Shown: positions 1 to 6,941 of the stretch, in pieces
How positions within the stretch are numbered: position 1 is the first letter of the stretch
Layout: each line of letters opens with the position of its first letter
Origin: Aquirhabdus sp.
GTDB taxonomy: Bacteria > Pseudomonadota > Gammaproteobacteria > Pseudomonadales > Moraxellaceae
Direction of reading: 5' to 3'
Assembly: GCA_030150135.1 (NCBI GenBank)
Contig: JASLGO010000128.1
Span: 1 to 6,999 of the forward strand
Length of the DNA: 6,999 bases
Notes under the pieces: model-generated
The model's database searches: none
What the model saw: the letters and a program-made list of their open reading frames with translations, nothing else
Told to the model about the DNA's origin: nothing
Made by a program: the position numbers and the translations under genes

Positions 1-63
1 TCATAGGCGACTTCTTTTTAAGGCTTTAGCAGTCCTAAGATTGTTAATGGAGCTCGTCCTAGT

Positions 64-3000
64 ATGTTTATCGTGGCTGGTGCGCCTGCACTCTCTACCT
101 TCAAGCAACGTCAGTTGCTCTCCCGTCTAGCAAATATTGCACCTGTAACGGGTATTGATAGTCAGTTTCTTTACTTCTTTGATGCACCGTTAGCGGATCA
201 ACAGCTTAAAGCTGCTGTTGGGCTACTGAACGACGATCAAGCGTTTGCAGTACAAACGAAAGATGCTGATAGCGTTCAAATACTGGTGACACCGCGTCTG
301 GGAACGATTTCTCCGTGGTCTTCTAAAGCAACCGATATTTTTAATAACTGTGATGTGCCTGTGCATCGCCTTGAGCGCGGCATACTGTACACCTTGCGCG
401 GTGTCAGTCATGTGACGAAAGAACTGAAAGCAGTGCTGCATGATCGCATGACTGAAACTGTATTTGATGACATTGATCAAGCACAGCAATTGTTTTATGT
501 AACGTCACCAAAACCATTGAATAGCATTGATATTCTGGGTCGCGGCCGTGATGCTTTGATTGAAGCTAATAAAGAATTTGGTTTTGCATTGTCAGTCGAT
601 GAAATTGATTATTTAACTGATGCGTTTACACGCATGAGCCGCAATCCAAACGACATCGAGCTGATGATGTTTGCTCAGGCAAACTCAGAACATTGCCGTC
701 ATAAGATCTTCAATGCGGAATGGACAGTGAATGGCGAAAAACAGCCATTGTCATTATTCCAAATGATTAAAAATACCTATAAGCAATCTCCTGAAAATGT
801 ATTGTCAGCCTATAAAGACAATGCATCAGTGATTGTCGGTGAGTCTGCTGCGCGTTTTTATCCGCAAGGTAAAGAGCACAAATATAATTTTACCAATCAG
901 GCGACACATATCCTGATGAAAGTGGAAACCCACAACCATCCGACAGCGATTGCGCCATTTGCTGGTGCTGCGACAGGTTCTGGTGGTGAGATTCGTGATG
1001 AAGGCGCGACTGGTCGTGGCGGTAAGCCAAAAGCAGGTCTTGCAGGCTTTACAGTGTCTAACCTGAATATTCCGGGTGCGCTTGAGCCTTGGGAAGATAA
1101 GCAAGGCGCTGAATATGGCAAACCATCACGTATGGCATCGCCACTACAAATCATGACTGATGGCCCACTAGGTGCTGCTGCATTTAATAATGAATTCGGC
1201 CGTCCTAACCTCTGTGGTTATTTCCGTACTTTTGAATTAAACGTGAATGGTAATGTTCGCGGTTTCCACAAGCCAATTATGCTGGCTGGTGGCTACGGCA
1301 ATATTCGTCCAGATCATGTTGAAAAATTGCCAATTCAAGAAGGCGATTTGCTGATTGTTCTGGGTGGTCCAGCATTGCTGATCGGTTTAGGCGGTGGCGC
1401 AGCATCGAGTGTGGATAGTGGCACAATGGGCGAGCAGCTTGATTTTGCTTCTGTACAGCGCGAAAACCCAGAAATGGAACGTCGTTGCCAAGAGGTGATT
1501 GACGCATGTTGGGGCTTGGAAGAAGCTAATCCAATCGTTTCTATTCACGATGTGGGCGCGGGCGGTCTATCTAATGCAATGCCTGAGTTGGTCAATGATC
1601 ATAAACTTGGTGCGACGCTGAATTTGCGTAAGATTCCATCGCTTGAAGCAGGCATGTCGCCAATGGAAATCTGGTCGAATGAAGCACAAGAGCGTTATGT
1701 GTTGGCAATTCGTCCTGAATCATTGAAATTATTTGAAAGCTTATGTGCGCGTGAACGTTGTCCGTTTGCTGTGCTGGGTGATGCGACTGAAGTACGTCAT
1801 CTGACGGTGAGCGATCCACATTTTGATAACAATCCTGTCGACATCCCGATGCAAGTCATGCTCGGTGGTGCGCCAAGATTGCAACGTCAATATGAGGAGA
1901 TTCAACGCGTCGGTACCAAGTTTGATCCAAGCACTGTCGACTTAAAAGATGCGATTTTCCGTGTACTTCGTCATCCTACAGTAGCAAGTAAATCATTCCT
2001 GATTACGATTGGTGACCGCTCGATTACTGGTTATGTCGCGCGTGATCAGATGGTGGGTCGTTGGCAGGTTCCTGTTGCTGACTGCGCGGTGACGGTCACA
2101 GGTCATCAATCAACCACTGGCGAAGTGATGAGTATGGGTGAGCGCCCACCAGTGGCATTACTCAATCCAGCCGCATCTGCGCGTCTGTGTGTTGCGGAAG
2201 CGATTACCAATTTAGCTTCTACGCCAATTGATCATTTAGGCGATGTGAAGTTATCTGCGAACTGGATGGCGGCAGCAGGACAGCCGGGTGAAGATCAAGC
2301 GCTGTTTGAAGCAGTTCGTACCATCGGTATGGAACTTTGCCCAGAACTCGATATTGCAATTCCAGTGGGTAAAGATTCATTGTCGATGCGTACTACTTGG
2401 CAAGATGATGGCGTGGATAAAGCTGTTACATCACCAATGTCTCTGATCGTCACAGCATTCGCGCCTGTACTGGATGTTCGGTTACATGTAACACCTGAAT
2501 TGCGTAAAGTTGAAGAAGAGAGTGTTCTTGTCCGCATTGATCTATCACGCGGTAAATTCCGTCTAGGTGCTTCAGTACTCACTACTGTTTATAACCATTT
2601 GGGTGAAGAAACTGCTGATTTAGATCAAGTGGGTGATTTGAAAGCATTGTTTAATCTAGTTCAAGATTGGACAAAGCAAGGCAAATTATTGGCTTATCAC
2701 GATATCTCTGACGGTGGATTGCTCGCGACTGTTGCTGAAATGATGTTTGCAAGTCGTTTAGGTGTTGATCTTACTGTGGGTCAAAATGCGGTTGCAGAGC
2801 TATTTGCTGAAGAAGTGGGTTGCGTTGTTCAGGTTCGCCGTAGTGATTGGACTGAGCTGCAAGCGAAACTTGCTGATTCACCAATTGCGAACGCAGTTTC
2901 TGTGATTGGTACAGTGAATAACTCTGATACTTTGACCGTTGCTGGTTTGAGCTTATCACGTACTGATTTGCAAACTGCATGGGCGAAAGCAAGTCATCAG

Positions 3001-3909
3001 ATTCAGCGTCTACGCGACAACAGCGATTGTGCAGATCAAGAATTTGCATTGATTAGTGACGCATCACATCAAGGTTTGATTGCTGAGCCAACTTTTGATT
3101 TGAATGAACCGATTGAGGCGCCATTCTTGAATCTCAATCAGCCTAAAGTTGCAATCTTGCGTGAGCAAGGTGTGAATGGTCAGATTGAGATGGCAGCTGC
3201 GTTTGATCGCGTTGGTTTCTCAACCTATGACGTTCATATGAGCGATTTGCTGGCTGGGCGTGTGCGTTTGGATGATTTCCAAGGGCTCGTTGCATGTGGT
3301 GGTTTTAGTTATGGTGATGTGTTGGGCGCAGGCGGTGGTTGGGCAAAATCAGTGCTTTACCATGCAAAACTTCGTGACCAATTTGAGAGTTTCTTCCATC
3401 GTAGCGAAACCTTTACTTTAGGTGTGTGTAACGGCTGTCAAATGCTGTCACAGCTCAATACGCTCATTCCGGGTGCAGAATTATTCCCACGCTTTAGACG
3501 CAATACTAGTGAATCTTTTGAAGCGCGTGCGGTGAACGTGCGTGTTGAAAAATCACGTTCAGTGTTGCTTGAAGGCATGGCTGGTTCAATTTTGCCAATC
3601 GTTGTGGCGCATGGTGAAGGGCGTGTCGATGCGACTGCGGATCAATTGGCTGCGCTTAATGCACAAGAACAAGTGTTGATGCGTTTTGTGGATAGTCATG
3701 GCAATCCTACGCAAACCTATCCGCTCAATCCAAACGGTTCACCAGAGGCGATTACAGGTGTGACATCACTCGATGGTCGTGCGACATTGCTGATGCCGCA
3801 CCCAGAGCGTAACGTGCGCGCATTGCAGCATAGCTGGAAGCCTGAAGATTGGACGGAAGATGGTGCGTGGTTACGTTTATTTAGAAACGCGCGTGTCTTT
3901 ACAGGTTAA
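64..3909 (+). CDS. purL: Phosphoribosylformylglycinamidine synthase (FGAM synthase, fused large form)
   Basis: Cytoplasmic enzyme of de novo purine synthesis. It converts FGAR, ATP and glutamine to FGAM, with ammonia channelled from a glutaminase domain to the synthetase domain. The 1281 residues match the single-chain proteobacterial form (about 1295 in E. coli). Order: PurS-like N-terminal domain (about 1-150); linker with the NSEHCRHK motif at 207-214; first AIRS-type half with KVETHNHP at 286-293, a Gly-rich segment at 441-447 and HDVGAGGLS at 495-503; second AIRS-type half with PVGKDSL at 767-773 and DISDGGL at 880-886; class I glutaminase from about 1027. The glutaminase shows nucleophile Cys1122 in GVCNGCQ, HGEGR at 1183-1187, and the His1246/Glu1248 pair in MPHPER, so the triad is intact. 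ATG at 64 gives the typical MFIVAGAPA start, with GGAG 11 bases upstream. No frameshift or missing catalytic residue was seen. Confidence 0.98.
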   Translation: MFIVAGAPALSTFKQRQLLSRLANIAPVTGIDSQFLYFFDAPLADQQLKAAVGLLNDDQAFAVQTKDADSVQILVTPRLGTISPWSSKATDIFNNCDVPVHRLERGILYTLRGVSHVTKELKAVLHDRMTETVFDDIDQAQQLFYVTSPKPLNSIDILGRGRDALIEANKEFGFALSVDEIDYLTDAFTRMSRNPNDIELMMFAQANSEHCRHKIFNAEWTVNGEKQPLSLFQMIKNTYKQSPENVLSAYKDNASVIVGESAARFYPQGKEHKYNFTNQATHILMKVETHNHPTAIAPFAGAATGSGGEIRDEGATGRGGKPKAGLAGFTVSNLNIPGALEPWEDKQGAEYGKPSRMASPLQIMTDGPLGAAAFNNEFGRPNLCGYFRTFELNVNGNVRGFHKPIMLAGGYGNIRPDHVEKLPIQEGDLLIVLGGPALLIGLGGGAASSVDSGTMGEQLDFASVQRENPEMERRCQEVIDACWGLEEANPIVSIHDVGAGGLSNAMPELVNDHKLGATLNLRKIPSLEAGMSPMEIWSNEAQERYVLAIRPESLKLFESLCARERCPFAVLGDATEVRHLTVSDPHFDNNPVDIPMQVMLGGAPRLQRQYEEIQRVGTKFDPSTVDLKDAIFRVLRHPTVASKSFLITIGDRSITGYVARDQMVGRWQVPVADCAVTVTGHQSTTGEVMSMGERPPVALLNPAASARLCVAEAITNLASTPIDHLGDVKLSANWMAAAGQPGEDQALFEAVRTIGMELCPELDIAIPVGKDSLSMRTTWQDDGVDKAVTSPMSLIVTAFAPVLDVRLHVTPELRKVEEESVLVRIDLSRGKFRLGASVLTTVYNHLGEETADLDQVGDLKALFNLVQDWTKQGKLLAYHDISDGGLLATVAEMMFASRLGVDLTVGQNAVAELFAEEVGCVVQVRRSDWTELQAKLADSPIANAVSVIGTVNNSDTLTVAGLSLSRTDLQTAWAKASHQIQRLRDNSDCADQEFALISDASHQGLIAEPTFDLNEPIEAPFLNLNQPKVAILREQGVNGQIEMAAAFDRVGFSTYDVHMSDLLAGRVRLDDFQGLVACGGFSYGDVLGAGGGWAKSVLYHAKLRDQFESFFHRSETFTLGVCNGCQMLSQLNTLIPGAELFPRFRRNTSESFEARAVNVRVEKSRSVLLEGMAGSILPIVVAHGEGRVDATADQLAALNAQEQVLMRFVDSHGNPTQTYPLNPNGSPEAITGVTSLDGRATLLMPHPERNVRALQHSWKPEDWTEDGAWLRLFRNARVFTG

Positions 3910-3937
3910 TGGTGCTGCTTAATGTTGGCTAAGCGTC

Positions 3938-4249
3938 ATGTATAAACTGACCTTTTACGTCCCTGACTCGTATGTGGAAGTCGTGAAACAAGCGATTTTT
4001 GCTGCGGGCGCGGGGCGTTGTGGTGCTTATGATTCGTGTAGTTGGCAAGTCATGGGGCAGGGTCAGTTTCAACCATTAGAAGGTGCAATGCCTTTTATTG
4101 GTGAGGTGGGTGAACTGGAGAAAGTTCCAGAGTGGCGTGTAGAAACAGTTGTCGAAGATGAGTTTATTCACGCTGTGATTGATGCGCTACGTGCTGCGCA
4201 TCCGTATGAAATGCCTGCGTTTGATGCAGTTAGAGTGGAGTTTTGGTAG
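3938..4249 (+). CDS. Stand-alone YqfO/NIF3-insert domain protein (COG3323-like)
   Basis: A 103-residue protein that looks like the small domain inserted in, or fused to, NIF3/YqfO proteins but encoded alone. Visible signatures are the YKLTFYVPDSYVE start (first strand and helix), the Gly-rich stretch GAGRCGAYDSCSW at about 24-36, then GxGxFxPLxGAxPFIG at about 40-55, and a C-terminal AAHPYEMPAFD segment. Such domains are predicted to adopt a PII-like ferredoxin fold. The molecular role is not established, and database names such as NGG1p-interacting factor or cytochrome c biogenesis protein should not be taken as function. It starts 28 bases after the purL stop on the same strand, so cotranscription with purL is likely. 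The ribosome binding site is weak, with no good purine run before ATG 3938, which may mean translation is helped by the upstream gene. It has no signal peptide or membrane segment. Confidence 0.85.
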   Translation: MYKLTFYVPDSYVEVVKQAIFAAGAGRCGAYDSCSWQVMGQGQFQPLEGAMPFIGEVGELEKVPEWRVETVVEDEFIHAVIDALRAAHPYEMPAFDAVRVEFW

Positions 4250-4275
4250 GATTGTAATTATTCATATGATTGAAT

Positions 4276-4731
4276 TTATTTATTATTGCTACGTTTCATA
4301 TTTGAGAGCATTTTTTCATTAACTTTTATACGTGTTTGAAGTTGTTTCCCAGACAAATTTCGCTTGCGCATTGTGTCAATTGAGAAATTATATTCCCAGT
4401 CGTTTATCCAACCTTTCTTGTATGCATGTGTTATAGCTTCAATATTAAGAGATTTTTGATTATCTTTTCTAACTCGTTTTACAGCTTGAAATATAAGATC
4501 AGAAGGCAAGCCTATAAATTTCTTTACATAGCAATTTCCTACAGTTGCAAACTGTCCGTTTAGTTTATTGTGTAATACGCAAATTTCAAGAATTGGAAAG
4601 TGGCTGCATAGGCAAATTTCAGGTTCTTCAGCCTCATAGATGTGATATAAACTCCATTCTAGTTTCGCTATATCCCAAGTTTGAGAGTGAGAACGTTTCA
4701 GAATTTCTTCCGTGAGTTTAAATTGAGACAT
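4276..4731 (-). CDS. AT-rich orphan protein with a CxCxH cysteine cluster (phage/island-like hypothetical)
   Basis: A 151-residue protein from ATG 4731, with no function that I can assign. GGAA lies about 10 bases upstream of this ATG. A TTG start at 4752 would add seven residues but has no ribosome binding site. The N-terminal half contains LTEEILKRSHSQTWDIAKLEW, then CLCSHFPILEIC (Cys40, Cys42, His44, Cys51), then VGNCYVKKF with Cys67. This Cys/His set could bind zinc or stabilise a small fold. The C-terminal half is basic and probably helical, with KKGWINDWEY at 105-114 and a Lys/Arg-rich tail, so nucleic-acid contact is possible. From memory, similar proteins occur as hypotheticals in phage, plasmid and island contexts; this was not checked. 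G+C is about 34% over 4321-4680 by hand count, well below the flanking genes, which suggests transfer. It points at the purL operon with only 26 bases between stop codons. No signal peptide or membrane span is seen. Confidence 0.8.
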   Translation of the reverse strand: MSQFKLTEEILKRSHSQTWDIAKLEWSLYHIYEAEEPEICLCSHFPILEICVLHNKLNGQFATVGNCYVKKFIGLPSDLIFQAVKRVRKDNQKSLNIEAITHAYKKGWINDWEYNFSIDTMRKRNLSGKQLQTRIKVNEKMLSNMKRSNNK

Positions 4732-4763
4732 AGGGATTTCCGTAAAGGTCAAATTACATAATC

Positions 4764-4792
4764 TATATACTGTTTTATCTATTATTTTCGAA
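4764..4792 (-). promoter_or_regulatory. Weak candidate promoter for the orphan gene
   Basis: Read on the minus strand, TTCGAA (4792-4787) is followed by a 17-base spacer and TATATA (4769-4764). Transcription would start near 4757 and give a leader of about 26 bases before ATG 4731. The -10 matches four of six consensus bases but the -35 only about three of six. The region is very AT-rich, so chance matches are easy. This is inference only. Confidence 0.25.
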
Positions 4793-5068
4793 TGATCAGA
4801 AATTATTCTCTGCTTGATACTATCTTGTTTGGGCTACGGAAGTCTTGACTAAATACACAAAATTTCAGAAAATAGCGCATCTTTTTATCGATGCTCATGC
4901 CGACCACCCTTTGGTATGAAAGTCGTTAGCTTTGGCGAACATCTGCTCTATCGCGAGCGCTTGTTGATGCTTTTAGGGCATTCTCATCCGAATGCGCTGC
5001 ATGTCTTATTCTGGTCACACTTACCAGCATATGATTTTCTGCTCTGCCGTCAAAATCCTGCTCTTTAA
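4793..5068. other. Gene-free stretch of unclear origin, possible degraded sequence
   Basis: There is no confident gene here. Composition shifts from AT-rich (to about 4880) to more balanced (about 4890-5060). On the minus strand one frame stays open from 5117 to 4806 except for a single TAA at 4926-4928, reading segments such as FWSSFKEQDFDGRAENHMLV and, after the stop, MSIDKKMRYFLKFCVF. A second minus frame (4972-4898) reads IEQMFAKANDFHTKGW. On the plus strand a 50-codon frame runs 4916-5068. These peptides look more protein-like than random, so this may be a decayed gene or mobile-element remnant. I recognise no family, terminal repeats or target duplication. Confidence 0.35.
4916..5068 (+). 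CDS. Doubtful 50-codon leucine-rich small ORF upstream of ilvI
   Basis: This frame runs from ATG 4916 to TAA 5066-5068 and would encode a 50-residue peptide starting MKVVSFGEHLLYRERLLMLL, with 12 leucines and 3 valines. It lies on the same strand as ilvI and ends 115 bases before its start. The leucine content recalls leader peptides of branched-chain amino acid operons. However, no ribosome binding site precedes the ATG, the peptide is longer than usual leader peptides, the leucine codons are not one consecutive block, and no classical attenuator follows. The same DNA is largely open on the minus strand. It is most likely not a gene, but is recorded because of its position. Confidence 0.15.
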   Translation: MKVVSFGEHLLYRERLLMLLGHSHPNALHVLFWSHLPAYDFLLCRQNPAL

Positions 5069-5121
5069 ATGAGCTCCAAAATCTATGATTGTCTGGATTG
5101 CATAGTGCATTCTGGGCTCAT
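5069..5121. repeat. Nested imperfect inverted repeat between the small ORF and the ilvI promoter
   Basis: The outer arms are ATGAGCTCCA (5069-5078) and TGGGCTCAT (5113-5121), which pair over nine positions if T5075 is bulged out. Inside lies a second pair, CTATG (5083-5087) and CATAG (5101-5105), around a 13-base loop. The structure begins directly after the TAA of the small ORF and ends just before the candidate ilvI -35. It is followed by GTTGTTTATC, which is too poor in T for a standard intrinsic terminator. Function is unknown; it could be an operator, an RNA stem or chance. Confidence 0.4.
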
Positions 5122-5156
5122 GTTGTTTATCTATTCAGAAATATAGAATGAACAAC
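5122..5156. promoter_or_regulatory. Inverted repeat overlapping the ilvI promoter, possible operator
   Basis: The arms GTTGTTTAT (5122-5130) and ATGAACAAC (5148-5156) match at eight of nine positions, with the mismatch being a T-G pair, and are separated by 17 bases. The left arm covers the candidate -35, and the right arm runs from the end of the candidate -10 to the predicted start of transcription. Centre-to-centre spacing is 26 bases, or about two and a half helical turns. A dimeric regulator site is a reasonable inference; which regulator is unknown. Confidence 0.35.
5123..5149 (+). promoter_or_regulatory. Candidate ilvI-ilvH promoter
   Basis: TTGTTT (5123-5128) and TAGAAT (5144-5149) resemble -35 and -10 boxes, with a short 15-base spacer. 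The -10 matches five of six consensus bases. Transcription would begin near 5156, leaving a leader of about 28 bases before the TTG start. The short spacer suggests a weak or activator-dependent promoter, if it is real. The boxes overlap an inverted repeat at 5122-5156. Confidence 0.35.
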
Positions 5157-5170
5157 GAGTTAATGTGATT

Positions 5171-5186
5171 AGGGTGAGTTAAATTG
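5171..5186 (+). promoter_or_regulatory. Ribosome binding site and TTG start of ilvI
   Basis: AGGGTGAG at 5171-5178 sits five bases before TTG 5184-5186. An in-frame TGA at 5175-5177, inside this purine run, prevents any start further upstream. The first in-frame ATG (5241) would remove the conserved ELLSGGE segment that opens IlvI proteins. TTG is therefore the best-supported start. Confidence 0.75.
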
Positions 5187-6941
5187 GAAAATACTGATAA
5201 GCAAACAGAGAAGAAAGTAGAATTACTTTCTGGCGGTGAGATGCTCATTCGCGCATTAGCCGATGAAGGGGTGAAGTACCTATTCGGTTATCCAGGTGGC
5301 ACAGTTTTGCATATTTATGATGCGCTGTTCCGTCAAAACAATGTTGAACATATTCTTGTGCGTCATGAACAAGCTGCTGGACATATGGCTGATGCCTATT
5401 CGCGCGCAACTGGTGAAACTGGCGTAGTGCTGGTCACTTCAGGTCCTGGTGCGACCAATACCATTACTGCAATCGCAACTGCTTATATGGATTCGATTCC
5501 AATGGTTGTGATTTCAGGTCAGGTTCCATCACATTTGGTTGGTGAAGATGCATTCCAAGAAACGGATATGCTCGGTATTTCACGCCCAGTTGTAAAGCAC
5601 AGCTTCCAAGTTCGCCATGCCAGCGAAATTCCGATGATTGTCAAAAAAGCGTTTTATATCGCAAGCACAGGTCGTCCGGGGCCAGTCTTGATTGATATAT
5701 CGAAAGATATGACCAATCCAGCGGAAAAATTCCCTTACGAATATCCAGAAAAAGTAAAACTGCGTTCTTATTTACCACCAGGTCGTGGTCATGCAGGTCA
5801 AATCCGTAAAGCGATTGACGAGTTACTCCTTGCAAAACGCCCAATGATTTATGCGGGTGGTGGTGTTGTTCAAGGTAATGCTTCACATCATTTGACTGAA
5901 CTTGCACATTTACTCAATTTTCCAGTGACCAATACCTTGATGGGCTTGGGTGCATTTCCAGCGACTGACCCACAGTTTGTCGGTATGCTCGGTATGCACG
6001 GTACGTATGAAGCCAATATGGCAATGCACCATTCTGATGTGATCTTGTGTATTGGCGCGCGTTTTGATGACCGCGTAACGAACAATACCGCCAAGTTCTG
6101 CCCAGATGCCAAAATCATTCACATCGACATCGATCCTGCGGCGATTTCAAAAACCGTTATGGCGCATATTCCGATCGTTGGTGCGGTTGAGCCTGTATTG
6201 GCGGAAATGTTGACTCAGTTGAAACAGTTGGGTGTAAACAAACCAAATGCGACTGAAATTAACAATTGGTGGACGCAAATCAACGAATGGCGTAAACGTC
6301 ATGGTTTACGTTATGACGAGTCTGATGATGGTCAAATGAAGCCTCAACAAGTTGTTGAAATGCTCTATAAAGTCACAGATGGTAAAGCAATCATTACGTC
6401 TGACGTTGGTCAGCATCAGATGTTTGCGGCGTTGTATTACAAATTCGATGAACCACGTCAATGGATCAATTCAGGTGGCTTAGGCACGATGGGTGTTGGT
6501 CTGCCGTATGCGATGGGTTGTAAGCTTGCATTCCCTGAACGTGATGTTGTTTGTATTACAGGTGAAGGCTCAATTCAGATGAATATCCAAGAGCTTTCAA
6601 CATGTTTGCAATACAACTTGCCAGTGAAAATTCTCTGCTTAAACAACCGTTCACTCGGTATGGTTAAACAGTGGCAAGACATGCAATACGAAGGTCGCCA
6701 TTCAAGCTCATACATGGAATCGTTGCCTGATTTCGTGAAATTGGTTGAGGCTTACGGTCATGTGGGTATGAAAATCACGGATCCATCACAGCTAGAAAGC
6801 AAGATGGCTGAAGCAATGGCGATGAAAGATCGCTTGGTGTATATGGATGTTTACGTTGATCCAAAAGAACACGTTTACCCAATGCAAATCGCTCAGCAAT
6901 CGATGCGCGATATGTGGTTAAGAAAAGGGGAGCGTACATAA
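5184..6941 (+). CDS. ilvI: Acetolactate synthase large (catalytic) subunit, IlvI type
   Basis: This cytoplasmic ThDP-, FAD- and Mg-dependent enzyme condenses two pyruvates to acetolactate, or pyruvate and 2-ketobutyrate to acetohydroxybutyrate. It is the first common step toward valine, leucine and isoleucine. The 585 residues are about 11 longer than the usual 574, owing to a charged N-terminal extension before ELLSGGE. Domains: ThDP-binding pyrimidine domain (about 17-180) with FGYPGG and catalytic Glu62 in RHEQAAGH; central domain (about 205-345) around MIYAGGGV and CIGARFDDRVT; C-terminal ThDP domain (about 405-555) with the Mg/diphosphate motif GEGSIQMN at 460-467 ending in NN at 487-488. 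The C terminus HVYPMQ...MRDMW is typical of IlvI. The motif has Glu461 where E. coli has Asp; I recall the same Glu in Pseudomonas IlvI, so it is probably functional. It overlaps the regulatory subunit gene by one base, so the two subunits should be made together. Confidence 0.97.
   Translation: MENTDKQTEKKVELLSGGEMLIRALADEGVKYLFGYPGGTVLHIYDALFRQNNVEHILVRHEQAAGHMADAYSRATGETGVVLVTSGPGATNTITAIATAYMDSIPMVVISGQVPSHLVGEDAFQETDMLGISRPVVKHSFQVRHASEIPMIVKKAFYIASTGRPGPVLIDISKDMTNPAEKFPYEYPEKVKLRSYLPPGRGHAGQIRKAIDELLLAKRPMIYAGGGVVQGNASHHLTELAHLLNFPVTNTLMGLGAFPATDPQFVGMLGMHGTYEANMAMHHSDVILCIGARFDDRVTNNTAKFCPDAKIIHIDIDPAAISKTVMAHIPIVGAVEPVLAEMLTQLKQLGVNKPNATEINNWWTQINEWRKRHGLRYDESDDGQMKPQQVVEMLYKVTDGKAIITSDVGQHQMFAALYYKFDEPRQWINSGGLGTMGVGLPYAMGCKLAFPERDVVCITGEGSIQMNIQELSTCLQYNLPVKILCLNNRSLGMVKQWQDMQYEGRHSSSYMESLPDFVKLVEAYGHVGMKITDPSQLESKMAEAMAMKDRLVYMDVYVDPKEHVYPMQIAQQSMRDMWLRKGERT

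Noticed and set aside
13..41. purL promoter in the 63 bases before the gene
   Set aside because: TAAGAT at 36-41 could be a -10, but the sequence 17 bases upstream (TCTTTT) is not a convincing -35, and no purine operator was recognised. The promoter may lie outside the window.
223..3049. Minus-strand open frames of 75-95 codons inside purL
   Set aside because: They lie wholly antisense to an intact conserved gene, lack family signatures and ribosome binding sites, and overlap one another. They are by-products of purL codon use.
4245..4300. Bidirectional terminator between the convergent 3938-4249 and 4276-4731 genes
   Set aside because: The sequence is AT-rich with only a loose palindrome around CATATG. 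There is no GC-rich stem followed by a T tract, so no intrinsic terminator can be supported.
4276..4752. Longer version of the orphan protein starting at TTG 4752
   Set aside because: No ribosome binding site precedes this TTG, while ATG 4731 has GGAA at a suitable distance and gives the natural-looking MSQFKL start.
5069..5121. tRNA or T-box-like element from the nested stem
   Set aside because: There are only two stems. There is no acceptor/anticodon/T-arm layout and no T-box consensus, and T-box leaders are rare in Gammaproteobacteria.
5641..6122. Minus-strand open frames inside ilvI
   Set aside because: They are antisense to a highly conserved catalytic gene, overlap each other, and show no recognisable domains.
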